The notes under the pieces: generated by a model
Database searches by the model: none
What the model was told of the DNA's origin: nothing
The model's input: the letters and a program-made list of their open reading frames with translations, nothing else
In this document: positions 6,941-14,081 of the stretch, in pieces
How positions within the stretch are numbered: the first letter of the stretch is position 1
How the letters are laid out: every line of letters starts with the position of its first letter
Made by a program: the position numbers and the translations under genes
Source: Lachnoclostridium sp. UBA2905
GTDB taxonomy: Bacteria; Bacillota; Clostridia; Lachnospirales; Lachnospiraceae
Length of the DNA: 14,081 nt
Reading direction: 5' to 3'
Assembly (NCBI GenBank): GCA_002349525.1
Contig: DEDL01000008.1
Location: 155,512-169,592 of the forward strand

Positions 6941-7189
6941 AAGGTAAGAAATTTATTTCAGTCGATAAGACTCCCACTTCTGCAAATGATGGGTAATAAC
7001 AAATCTTTCTCTGTGGGAGTACAATCTCCGACTGAGATAAATGCTCCGCTAGAATCACGCACCAGGACTCACCTGCGTTCGACTTGAACCTGACAAAGAA
7101 ACCCGAAAGGTATTTTACCTTGATAAGAGCCCTCCTTACTGCTTATCCAGTAAAGAGGGTTCTTATCAGAATACCTTCCGGGCTTTTTC
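6941..7189 (+). ncRNA. Candidate structured RNA or complex 3' UTR after the GH127 gene
   Basis: No convincing protein gene lies between 6920 and 7189, but the DNA is full of paired segments. An outer 14-bp stem joins 6951-6964 to 7029-7042 (one G-U pair). Inside it ACTCCCAC (6970-6977) pairs with GTGGGAGT (7013-7020), leaving an asymmetric internal loop and a 35-nt loop. A second hairpin has CAGG/CCTG (7063-7066, 7072-7075) with a bulge and ACG/CGT below. A long terminator hairpin follows at 7102-7182. AAGGTAAGA (6941-6949) can also pair with 7113-7121, closing the whole domain. The strand is inferred from the T run after 7182. No clear promoter was found, so it may be processed from the GH127 mRNA. 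I do not recognise the family. Confidence 0.5.
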
Positions 7190-7191
7190 TT
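7102..7191 (+). terminator. Long bidirectional intrinsic terminator between convergent operons
   Basis: The stem, from base to tip, pairs CCCG 7102-7105 with CGGG 7179-7182, AAGGTATT 7107-7114 with 7170-7177, TGATAAGA 7121-7128 with 7161-7168, CCCTC 7130-7134 with GAGGG 7155-7159, and TTACTG 7136-7141 with CAGTAA 7148-7153. The loop is CTTATC. TTTTT follows at 7184-7188 on the plus strand, and GGTTTCTTTG follows in the opposite direction. The minus-strand gene ends at 7190, directly at the T run, so it can stop both transcripts. Bases 7115-7120 bulge out. Confidence 0.88.
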
Positions 7192-8380
7192 ATTTAAAAG
7201 CGAATTTATATTTTATCTTTTTTATAATTCTTCCTGTTGTATGTTTCATTCCCCTGCCTATATTAACAGCCGGACCTATAAGTGTCAGTATAAGCACTAT
7301 GCCAAAGAAGCCGTTCCAGATCAGGGTAAGACTTGCAAAATCCTCTGTCATTCTACACTCATTTTCCCAGTAGGGATATTTTATTCCCGTGGTTTTCATG
7401 GAGCGTCTTCCATAGCTTTTAAGAACCTGCCATAGTGATGCTGTTTTGAAACGGCGGGACATATTTATTATTTCAAGGTCTCTGTCCGAGCCGCCATATG
7501 AATATACCGAAGACTTTCCAGAGATTCCAATGAAACTATCGGTGGCATCTGACGATGAGCCATTGGCAGAGTCCCCATTTTCTGAAGATATTCCCAAGGC
7601 ATTTTTTATCTTATTGTAGGCATAGTTGTTAATCATATCAGGAAAAAGCACTTCATAACAGGTTATTTTTGTACCGTTTTCATTAGCACCATCTACACCA
7701 GTTCCGCCTGCATTAGCTGCTGATACACCAGTTCCGCCTGCTCCACTTTTGGCAAATTTTGAAAAATGCATATATATATGGTCCTTCCCACCATAGGCCT
7801 TCCTTGCAGCCCTTCCCGATGGTCCTTTCACCACGCCGGTCACATAATAACTTTCATTGTTAATGTAAACATATCTTCCAACTATATCTGAGCTTCCATA
7901 AAGATGCCAGGCAGCATTTTCATCAAGCACTACTCCGTCTTTCATAAGGTCATTACCGCTTATGTAGTTACCATACAAAAGCTGCATTGGGTGAAACATA
8001 AAATAATCTCCTCCCAGAGCAGTAACATTCATCTTAACTGCCTTTCCCCCAAGCTTTTTTGTTACTTCAATCTCTCCCTCAGTACTGTAGGCCTCCACAT
8101 AAAGTCTGTTTTTTCCATTGCTTTCAAATGAATCACTTTTAAGATCACTATCATATGTATCTTTAAAGTCAGTGACATCATCTTCTGACAGGCCGTCATT
8201 TTCTGAGAAATAAGCTGCCACATATCCTGCCTTCAGCTCTTTGGATGACCATCTTTTATCAGGCTGTTTCATTGATATATCATTTATAAGATGTTCCTTG
8301 TATCCAAGCCCCGCAAATATACACAGCAGGGAGATGGCAAGTATTATCAGACGGCTGTATTTAATTATAATATTCCGCAC
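7190..8380 (-). CDS. MacB periplasmic-core-like membrane protein with two membrane segments
   Basis: The 396-residue product starts at GTG 8380, chosen because AGGAGG lies five bases upstream. It has an N-terminal membrane segment (about 8-26), a large extracytoplasmic part (about 27-350), one C-terminal membrane segment (about 350-372), and a short basic cytoplasmic tail. The outer part resembles the MacB_PCD domain of ABC efflux permeases (MQLLYGNYISGNDLMKDGVVLDENAAWHLYG, then DIVGRYVYINNESYYVTGVVKGP). A full MacB/FtsX permease has three C-terminal helices; here only one remains, so transport alone is unlikely. Residues 214-233 are a ten-residue tandem repeat. It is the last gene of the operon, after the HlyD-like adaptor, and probably partners it. 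The family link is moderate and the function inferred. Confidence 0.7.
   Translation of the reverse strand: MRNIIIKYSRLIILAISLLCIFAGLGYKEHLINDISMKQPDKRWSSKELKAGYVAAYFSENDGLSEDDVTDFKDTYDSDLKSDSFESNGKNRLYVEAYSTEGEIEVTKKLGGKAVKMNVTALGGDYFMFHPMQLLYGNYISGNDLMKDGVVLDENAAWHLYGSSDIVGRYVYINNESYYVTGVVKGPSGRAARKAYGGKDHIYMHFSKFAKSGAGGTGVSAANAGGTGVDGANENGTKITCYEVLFPDMINNYAYNKIKNALGISSENGDSANGSSSDATDSFIGISGKSSVYSYGGSDRDLEIINMSRRFKTASLWQVLKSYGRRSMKTTGIKYPYWENECRMTEDFASLTLIWNGFFGIVLILTLIGPAVNIGRGMKHTTGRIIKKIKYKFAFK
7682..7741 (-). repeat. 30-bp tandem duplication inside the MacB-like gene
   Basis: Units 7682-7711 and 7712-7741 share their last 18 bases exactly (7694-7711 and 7724-7741) and most of the rest. 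They encode AGGTGVSAAN and AGGTGVDGAN at residues 214-233. The duplication keeps the frame and lies in a Gly/Ala/Asn-rich loop, where length change would be tolerated. Confidence 0.85.
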
Positions 8381-8386
8381 TTTTAC

Positions 8387-8462
8387 CTCCTGCCTTTCCG
8401 CTTTTACTCTTCCCCAAGTTTAATCTCCTGCCTTTCTGGTTTTACTCTTCCTTAAGTTTAAC
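8387..8462 (-). repeat. 38-bp tandem duplication at the adaptor/MacB-like gene junction
   Basis: Units 8387-8424 and 8425-8462 differ at 5 of 38 positions. The right unit holds the last codons and stop of the HlyD-like gene. The left unit carries a non-coding copy of them (KLGEE-stop instead of KLKEE-stop) and the AGGAGG site of the MacB-like gene. The right unit carries a second, weaker AGGAG. The duplication explains the 61-bp gap in an otherwise tightly packed operon. Confidence 0.85.
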
Positions 8463-10148
8463 CTGCTGACCTGGTGTAAGGGCTTCTGATGCAGTAACGA
8501 TAACATATTCGTAACCGTAAAGATCAGAAGATATTGCGGCTTTGGCATCATTTTCTGCAAGAACATCAACTTCATGTCTGACAGCAATGTATCTGTTACC
8601 AAGAGGAGTGTTTTTCGATTCCAGTGTAAGAACAAATTTACCGTTATTATCCTCATATATACTGCTTTTTGGACAAATGACATCATACGCCTTACTTTCT
8701 CCGCCAACTGAAATGGTAAGAGAATCACCGGTATTAATATCACTTCCACTTACGGAAAAGGTAAGAATAGAATAACCCGGATTTTCAGGGTCTGCTTCTA
8801 TTTTTGACAAAACAGCCTTACATTCGTCTCCATAATAATTCTCAACCTCTGCCTTCTGGCCGGCCTTCACCTTAACTGCCTGTTCCTTTGTAACACTGAA
8901 TTTTACAGTATAACCCTCTGATGAAGATGCAATAGTTGCGATTGGTGTGTCAGGCTGGGTTGAATCACCCGCTGCAATATCAATTGATGATACAATTCCT
9001 TCCTGTTCTGCCTTAATCTCTGTCTGCTGTGATGAAGCCATAAGATCTTCAACAAGCTTCTTCTGTGCAACAAGCTTCTGTCTTGCGGCATTAAGCTCAA
9101 TCTTATCTGATTCATCAGTGTGAGAATCTTCAGCCTTCTTTGCTTCAAGGTCGGCAAGCAGGGAATTCCATGCATTTTCCTTTTCAGTTACAGCAGCCTC
9201 AGCCTCTTCCCTGGTCATAAGACCTGTTTTAAGAGTCTCAAGTTCCCCAGAAAGTGTCTGCTGATTATTTTTATATGTTGTAAGCTTTTTATTGGCTGTG
9301 GTACGCTTTGAAGTATAATTTGCAAGGCATGTAATGTTGGCAGCTATTTCATTTACCGTATTCTCGGCGATGGAAACATCATTTTTTGCATTGCTTACTT
9401 CTAATGCCTTGTCACGTCTTTCGCGCTCCTTTACAGTTATCTCTGCCGCATCTGCACCGGCATTCTTAAGAGCCTGCAAATCTGCATTGATATCAGAAAG
9501 CTCGTTATTAAGTCCTGCCAGAATGCGCTGCTTTGAAAGAAGGTCTGCCTGAGCTGAAGCAGCATCCGTCTTAGTCGCAAGATCATTTATCTTTGTATCA
9601 TAATCTGTGATTTTTTCCTCATATTTTGCAATTTTACCCTCACAGCTTTTCAAGGCCTTCTGCTTTGCCTTAATTGATTTTTTCTTTGCTTCAATTCCAT
9701 TTAAATTATCTACTGCCTTATCATATTCTGCCTTGGCAGCCTTAATTGCCATACTGTCCTTGTCGTAATTATGATCTGTCCCAAGAAGCTTTTTCTGGTA
9801 ATCTGTCTGCAGGTCAAGATATGTTGACTTGGCTGTATCAAGCTCAGTACCATCAGAGGCCTCCAGTGTAAATAAGACATCTCCCGGTTTAACAGTTTGT
9901 CCCGTCTTTACATTAACTGACTTAATGGTTCGGCTTTCCTTAATCTTAACCAGATAACCACTTCCAAGCTCCGCATTTCCACTTCCCCTGACGCACTCCT
10001 GAAGCTTACCTGACGCTACAGCCTCTGTGGAGACCTCCGGCAGATACATATTCATAATTGAGTCAGAGCAGAAAGTAAATATAAGCATTATTACAAGAAA
10101 TACGATTATCGCATTCTTAATCCACTCTTTTTTGTTCTTCTTTTCCAT
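8442..10148 (-). CDS. HlyD/MacA-like membrane-fusion (adaptor) protein
   Basis: The 568-residue protein has one N-terminal membrane anchor (about 13-27) after a basic start. A first lipoyl half-motif (LVKIKESRTIKSVNVKTGQTVKPGDVLFTLE, 66-96) comes next, then a long Lys/Glu/Ala-rich coiled coil (about 103-372), the second lipoyl half (TEIKAEQEGIVSSIDIAAGDSTQPDTPIATI, 376-407), and beta-barrel/membrane-proximal domains to the end (KAGQKAEVENYYGDECKAVLSKIEAD). Such adaptors dock on MacB-type ABC or other exporters; Gram-positive versions sit outside the membrane. Each arm of the hairpin is about 135 residues, long for the family. The start follows AAGGGTGG, 13 bp after the permease stop, so it is in the sugar-transport operon. 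No exporter ATPase is adjacent in the window. Adaptor assignment is firm; the partner is inferred. Confidence 0.88.
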   Translation of the reverse strand: MEKKNKKEWIKNAIIVFLVIMLIFTFCSDSIMNMYLPEVSTEAVASGKLQECVRGSGNAELGSGYLVKIKESRTIKSVNVKTGQTVKPGDVLFTLEASDGTELDTAKSTYLDLQTDYQKKLLGTDHNYDKDSMAIKAAKAEYDKAVDNLNGIEAKKKSIKAKQKALKSCEGKIAKYEEKITDYDTKINDLATKTDAASAQADLLSKQRILAGLNNELSDINADLQALKNAGADAAEITVKERERRDKALEVSNAKNDVSIAENTVNEIAANITCLANYTSKRTTANKKLTTYKNNQQTLSGELETLKTGLMTREEAEAAVTEKENAWNSLLADLEAKKAEDSHTDESDKIELNAARQKLVAQKKLVEDLMASSQQTEIKAEQEGIVSSIDIAAGDSTQPDTPIATIASSSEGYTVKFSVTKEQAVKVKAGQKAEVENYYGDECKAVLSKIEADPENPGYSILTFSVSGSDINTGDSLTISVGGESKAYDVICPKSSIYEDNNGKFVLTLESKNTPLGNRYIAVRHEVDVLAENDAKAAISSDLYGYEYVIVTASEALTPGQQVKLKEE

Positions 10149-10161
10149 TATGGTACCACCC

Positions 10162-11076
10162 TTATCCTTTCAATCCGCCTGAATATGTAATTCCCTCAAC
10201 AAGATATTCTTCACAATAGAGGAAAATGAGTATGCAGGGGATCATATATATAGACGCCACTGCAAATGCAAGTCCTACTTCACCCTTATTTATCTGATTT
10301 AAAAATACACTCAATGGATATTTATCCGTATCTGACAACATTATAAGTGGCTGTTCGACCATGTTCCAGTAATCTATAAACACTAAAATTGCCACTGATA
10401 CAATCGTTCCCTTACATAAGGGCACATATATTTTTGAAAAAATATTCCATTCACTGGCCCCATCCATCTCGGCCGCTTCAACATATGCCCTGGGAATTCT
10501 TCTCATAAACTTGGTCAGTATAAATACACTAAAGGGCGAAAAAACGCCTGGCAGAATTATTGACCAGTAGGTATTAAGAGTTCCCATCCACTTCGCCACC
10601 ATAAAGTTTGGAACCAGTGTCACCTGATACGGCATAAGCATAAGGATAATATACAGGAAAAAGGCCAGCTCCTTAACACGCCCCCTGAATCTTGCAAAGC
10701 TGTATGACGCCCCGAGGGCTACAAGAATCTGAAATACAAGAATAGGAACAACAAGCTTTACTGAATTCCAGAACTTAAAGAGATACTCCGGACTTTTAAA
10801 CAGCACAGTAAAATACTGCGAAAATGTTACCCTTGCCGGGCGAAGTATAATCTGCACCTTATCATTTTTATAAGTCGTGTCCTTTTTATCCGATGAATAA
10901 TTCCACCATTCCGAATTATTGTCATCCTTAAAGACATTTCCGTAATGTGCCATAATCTCGGTCTGTGACATAAATGAATCCGCCAATGTCACAATTGTAG
11001 GATAGAGAAAAATAAGTGCAAAGGCTATACAAATCATTGTACCGATAATTCTACCGGCAGTTTTTTTCTTACGCAT
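10162..11076 (-). CDS. Carbohydrate ABC transporter permease (MalG/UgpE type)
   Basis: This 304-residue inner-membrane subunit has about six helices. The EAA loop that contacts the ATPase is canonical: AYVEAAEMDGASEWNIFSKIYVPL (about 197-220). Other MalG-like pieces are SYSFARFRGR, LMLMPYQVTLVPNF and the short C-terminus ending YSGGLKG. Between helix 1 and helix 2 (about 35-85) there is an unusually long, polar outer segment with DNNSEWWNYSSDKKD, probably facing the solute-binding protein. Its ATG directly follows the TAG of the first permease (TAGATG), with an AAGGAAG ribosome binding site inside the previous gene, implying translational coupling. The substrate is unknown, but a sugar is likely from the family. 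The ATPase must come from elsewhere, as with shared MsmK-type ATPases. Confidence 0.92.
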   Translation of the reverse strand: MRKKKTAGRIIGTMICIAFALIFLYPTIVTLADSFMSQTEIMAHYGNVFKDDNNSEWWNYSSDKKDTTYKNDKVQIILRPARVTFSQYFTVLFKSPEYLFKFWNSVKLVVPILVFQILVALGASYSFARFRGRVKELAFFLYIILMLMPYQVTLVPNFMVAKWMGTLNTYWSIILPGVFSPFSVFILTKFMRRIPRAYVEAAEMDGASEWNIFSKIYVPLCKGTIVSVAILVFIDYWNMVEQPLIMLSDTDKYPLSVFLNQINKGEVGLAFAVASIYMIPCILIFLYCEEYLVEGITYSGGLKG

Positions 11077-11970
11077 CTATTCTTCCACTTCCTTTCCAAA
11101 CTTATCCTCAACAATAAACAAGAGACCAATTATGATTACCATAAAAATACTCATAATAACTGCCGCCGTTGATATCTTGGAATAGTCAAGCTTTTCGAAC
11201 TGGTTATTCATAAAATGCTGCAGATAATATATATTGCCGTATGGATATCCACCTGTAAGAAGGTATACCTCACGGAATATTTTAAATGAATTTATAAGTG
11301 AAATAATCATTACAAAAAAAACAGTGGATGAAAGATAACGAATCTTTATCTTCCAGAATATCTGCCATGAGCTTGCATTTTCAAGCTTTGCAACCTCGAT
11401 TAATTCCATAGGAATGTCACCTAATCCCGCCATAAAAAGAATCATGTTATAGCCAAGATTCTTCCAAAGGAAAAGACTGAGCACAATAAACTGGTTATAT
11501 ACTGAATCCATCCAGTTTACCGGATCGGCTCCCATTCCCTTTATAATACTGTTCAGTGCACCATTTTTATCAAACATAACCTGCCATACCAATACTACTG
11601 ATGCCACCGGAACAACAAGGGGACTTATATAAATTGTCCTGAAAATACTTTTTCCCGGTATCCTGCAATCAAGAAGCATTGCCAGAAGGAGGGGCAGGAT
11701 CACTGCCAAAGGCACTGCAATAACTGAAAATCTGAAGGTATTTCCAAGTGCCTGCAAAAAAGCCTGGTTATGTGCAAGCTGCACATAATTTTTAACTCCC
11801 ACAAAATTAGTCTGAATCGGATTATCAATAATACTGTAATATACGATTACTAAAAAGGGAATTATGAAAAATGCAAGCACTCCCAGCCCGCTTGGGGCCA
11901 GAAATGAAATTGATTTTGTTATTTTAAGTAGTTTTTTCTTTTTCTCAACATTCATAATTCTCACAACCAT
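11077..11970 (-). CDS. Carbohydrate ABC transporter permease (MalF/UgpA type)
   Basis: This is a 297-residue inner-membrane subunit with six predicted helices, the first at about 28-48. It has the usual features NYVQL...FLQALGNTFRFSV, RTIYISPLVVPVASVVLVW and NSFKIFREVYLLTGGYP. The EAA loop is present but divergent: ELIEVAKLENASSWQIFWKIKI has Glu-Asn-Ala where Asp-Gly-Ala is usual, and the later Pro is replaced. It pairs with the next permease, whose loop is canonical. The start at 11970 is 3 bp after the stop of the solute-binding protein; an in-frame ATG at 11955 is an alternative with GTGAG upstream. Neither has a strong ribosome binding site, so translation probably depends on coupling to the gene before. 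Confidence 0.92.
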   Translation of the reverse strand: MVVRIMNVEKKKKLLKITKSISFLAPSGLGVLAFFIIPFLVIVYYSIIDNPIQTNFVGVKNYVQLAHNQAFLQALGNTFRFSVIAVPLAVILPLLLAMLLDCRIPGKSIFRTIYISPLVVPVASVVLVWQVMFDKNGALNSIIKGMGADPVNWMDSVYNQFIVLSLFLWKNLGYNMILFMAGLGDIPMELIEVAKLENASSWQIFWKIKIRYLSSTVFFVMIISLINSFKIFREVYLLTGGYPYGNIYYLQHFMNNQFEKLDYSKISTAAVIMSIFMVIIIGLLFIVEDKFGKEVEE

Positions 11971-11973
11971 TCA

Positions 11974-14081
11974 CTACTTATTCTCATTCACATATTTGGT
12001 CATTTTATCCTGTAATACTTTAACAACATTATTAATATCCTTTTCATCGCCCTTGAAATATGATGAAATGTCCTCAACGAGCATCTCAATCATATCTGAG
12101 TTGGTGTTTTCAAGTCTTGAATGTGTAACCATATCACAAAAGAGTGCTACTTCTTCTTCTGTTGCCGGTCCAATCTTAACCTCAATTTCCTCATATCCAT
12201 TTGTCTCATCCTTAGGCTCAACCTTATTGCCATCCTCATCTGTATATTCAGTTGTGGTTGTCTCTTTCTTCATCTGCTTTTCAAATGCTTCCTTAGATGC
12301 AGGGAAGGCAAAATTATTAGCATCCTTTGCTTTAAGAACCTCTTTAATGAAGTTCCATGCTTCATCCTTATTGTCTGATGTACTTGAAATACCATAGCCG
12401 TTCTGTATATTGAAATATGTTCCCTTTCCAGATGATGAAGGATAACCAACCTCCATGTAATCATCATTGAAGAGTTTAAGAGCCATCTGAAAATCAGACA
12501 TACAGCTGGCATTGATAAGGCTTAAAAGCTGCTTACCATTTTTAATATCCTTGATAGGATTAAAGGATTCATCTGATGGTGTTTCCAGATCATCATCAGA
12601 AGGGAAGGTCTTGCAGAACTCTACAGCCTTCTTGAATTCCTCTGAATCAAATGAACATTTTCCTGTATTCCAGTCAATATAATCATCAATATTGTACATA
12701 ATAAGATTATATAATGCAGATGTCTGTGAATCATATTCAAAGAGCTTTGTTCCCTTTTTCTTTGAATTGTAATATGTCATAAGATCATTCAGGGTCCAGC
12801 CATTTTCAAATGAAGCGAGCTCTGATTTTTTGCCTGCCACAGAATCTATGCTGAAACTCTTAACGGCTACATACTGTTTTCCATCAAAATTTACTGCATT
12901 AAGAACACCATCTACAAAATAGTCCTTATTAACCGTATCATCCTTTTCATAATAAGGTGTAAGGTCATCTAAAATGCCCTTTGCCACAAGATTTGCTATA
13001 TCAATATTGGAAAGATTAATAACATCTGCAATATTACCTGCGATTATATCATTCATCATTGCCGTGGATGGATTGTCTGCATCCCCATAATTGGTAAACT
13101 CAATCTTATATTTATCACTCTGCTTGTTATAATCCACAATTATTTTCTGAAGATCACTGTCAGCATAAACAGACGCAACCTTAATAACCTTTTTCTCCTG
13201 TTGTTCCCCAGTTGACTGCTTAAGAATTCCTACTGAATTACTGTCCTCGCCCTCGTTGTATATACATACAAAACTCTTGTCATCTATTGGTGCAATTGAA
13301 TCAATATTATTGCTTACAATTCCACTGTCAATCCATTTAAGAACGACATTCTTGGTCTTTGCTTTCTCATCATAGCTATAAAGGCATGTACTATCTGCAA
13401 CAAGGAAACTGTAGGAACCATATCCACTATAGGCTGTAAGATACTGGCCTTTGTCACATACTCCCTCTAACTCGCTTCCCATATCACCTTTTTCAAAATC
13501 CAGATAATAATACTTAAGTCCATCCTCCTTATAAATGCCTGCAATGGCATTACCTTCATTGTCAAATATAAATGAGTCCACATATGAATCATTGTTAATC
13601 TTGTTAACAAATTTACCATCACTATTGTATTTGTATATTACTGATTTTCCATCATCTGTTGATGTGCTTATATAATAATTACCATTAAAATCAAATTGGG
13701 CTGAAGCTATACTTGCTTCATCACTTAATTTGTCACCGCCAAAATCCACATTCTTTGTATCCTTTACAGTTCCATCCATGTTAAATGTCATAATTGATGC
13801 CTTAACACCTTCATCCTCTGCTTCCTCCGACATTTCTCCGTCACTGTAATCTGTATAAAGGCCTTTAAACTCTCCGGCATTATCCACAGTACAGGCATAG
13901 TAATTCACATAATCACCTGTAATAGATGTAATCTCTTCAGTATTCCCTTTATCAACTGAATACTTGTATACATGAACCACTGTCTGATATTGCTGATACT
14001 GTTTATTAAGCTCTTCAACTTCTGCCTCAAACTTTTTACTTGCCTCTTCATCATCAGAATCAGATGCTGAATCATCATCTG
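11974..14081 (-). CDS. Extracellular solute-binding protein with N-terminal propeller-like region (5' end outside window)
   Basis: At least 701 residues; the frame stays open to the right edge, so the start and signal peptide are not visible. The first residues seen are an Asp/Ser/Glu-rich tether (DDDSASDSDDEEASKKFE), typical just after the lipid-attachment site of Gram-positive lipoproteins. The next 260 or so residues are repeated beta-type motifs with DGK, DNEGN and FDFNGNYYIS turns, like a beta-propeller or WD40-like domain. From about residue 297 of the visible part there is a family 1 (MalE-like) binding domain: KKVIKVASVYADSDLQKIIVDYNK, IAGNIADVINL, KGILDDLTPYYE, DEAWNFIKEVLK. It feeds the two permeases directly downstream. 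The second half is clear; the propeller assignment is inference. The total length far exceeds the usual 400-450 residues. Confidence 0.88.
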   Translation of the reverse strand, partial: DDDSASDSDDEEASKKFEAEVEELNKQYQQYQTVVHVYKYSVDKGNTEEITSITGDYVNYYACTVDNAGEFKGLYTDYSDGEMSEEAEDEGVKASIMTFNMDGTVKDTKNVDFGGDKLSDEASIASAQFDFNGNYYISTSTDDGKSVIYKYNSDGKFVNKINNDSYVDSFIFDNEGNAIAGIYKEDGLKYYYLDFEKGDMGSELEGVCDKGQYLTAYSGYGSYSFLVADSTCLYSYDEKAKTKNVVLKWIDSGIVSNNIDSIAPIDDKSFVCIYNEGEDSNSVGILKQSTGEQQEKKVIKVASVYADSDLQKIIVDYNKQSDKYKIEFTNYGDADNPSTAMMNDIIAGNIADVINLSNIDIANLVAKGILDDLTPYYEKDDTVNKDYFVDGVLNAVNFDGKQYVAVKSFSIDSVAGKKSELASFENGWTLNDLMTYYNSKKKGTKLFEYDSQTSALYNLIMYNIDDYIDWNTGKCSFDSEEFKKAVEFCKTFPSDDDLETPSDESFNPIKDIKNGKQLLSLINASCMSDFQMALKLFNDDYMEVGYPSSSGKGTYFNIQNGYGISSTSDNKDEAWNFIKEVLKAKDANNFAFPASKEAFEKQMKKETTTTEYTDEDGNKVEPKDETNGYEEIEVKIGPATEEEVALFCDMVTHSRLENTNSDMIEMLVEDISSYFKGDEKDINNVVKVLQDKMTKYVNENK

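Noticed and set aside
6986..7087. 33-codon open frame (starting MMGNNKSFSVGV) inside the structured region
   Set aside because: There is no ribosome binding site before it and it spans several predicted RNA stems, so a chance open frame is more likely. It could be revisited if the frame is conserved.
6941..7189. Retron, 6S RNA, tRNA-like or transposon-end explanation for the structured region
   Set aside because: There is no reverse transcriptase, transposase or terminal inverted repeat pair nearby, and the stem arrangement does not match the 6S layout of one long bubble-containing hairpin.
13978..13980. GTG as the true start of the solute-binding protein
   Set aside because: The frame is open upstream to the window edge and encodes an acidic lipoprotein-type tether. 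The GTG is an internal valine codon without a ribosome binding site.

Overview
The window looks like the chromosome of a low-GC Firmicute of the Lachnospiraceae type (Lachnospira/Eubacterium eligens, Roseburia or Butyrivibrio-like; the genus is inference). Signs of this are AT-rich intergenic DNA, strong AGGAGG-type ribosome binding sites, an Ig-like (Big_2-type) secreted protein with a Pro/Ser/Thr linker, and sugar ABC permeases without a dedicated ATPase. The tRNA genes do not encode their CCA ends.

Left part (1-1430, minus strand): the first 367 codons of a secreted Ig-like/carbohydrate-binding-type protein that runs off the left edge. It is interrupted by an in-frame TAA at codon 40 with the frame intact on both sides. 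Upstream lie tRNA-Gly(TCC) and tRNA-Pro(TGG), read from a near-consensus promoter. Next, also on the minus strand (1583-3838), is a two-gene operon: a class I/II PLP aminotransferase followed by a HisC-type aminotransferase. The 3' end of hisC runs into three degenerate 21-bp tandem repeats.

Middle part (3839-7189, plus strand): a divergent control region with a perfect 20-bp direct repeat whose copies are exactly 52 bp apart, then an AraC-family regulator, then two nearly identical 16-bp tandem repeats, then a cytoplasmic GH127 (beta-L-arabinofuranosidase family) enzyme. This reads as a small inducible unit for L-arabinofuranoside-containing plant glycans. After the GH127 gene comes about 250 bp with no convincing protein gene but extensive nested and alternative base pairing. 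It ends in a long terminator hairpin with a T run, and is a candidate structured RNA or complex 3' UTR.

Right part (7190-14081, minus strand): a five-gene operon converging on the GH127 unit. In transcription order it holds a solute-binding protein with a long N-terminal propeller-like region (5' end outside the window), two MalF/MalG-type permeases, an HlyD/MacA-like adaptor with a long coiled coil, and a MacB-periplasmic-core-like membrane protein with only two membrane segments. No ATPase is encoded here. Joining a sugar-importer cassette to an efflux-type adaptor and a reduced MacB-like protein is the most unusual gene arrangement in the window. Two tandem duplications (38 bp at the adaptor/MacB-like junction, 30 bp inside the MacB-like gene) show recent slippage-type change in this operon.
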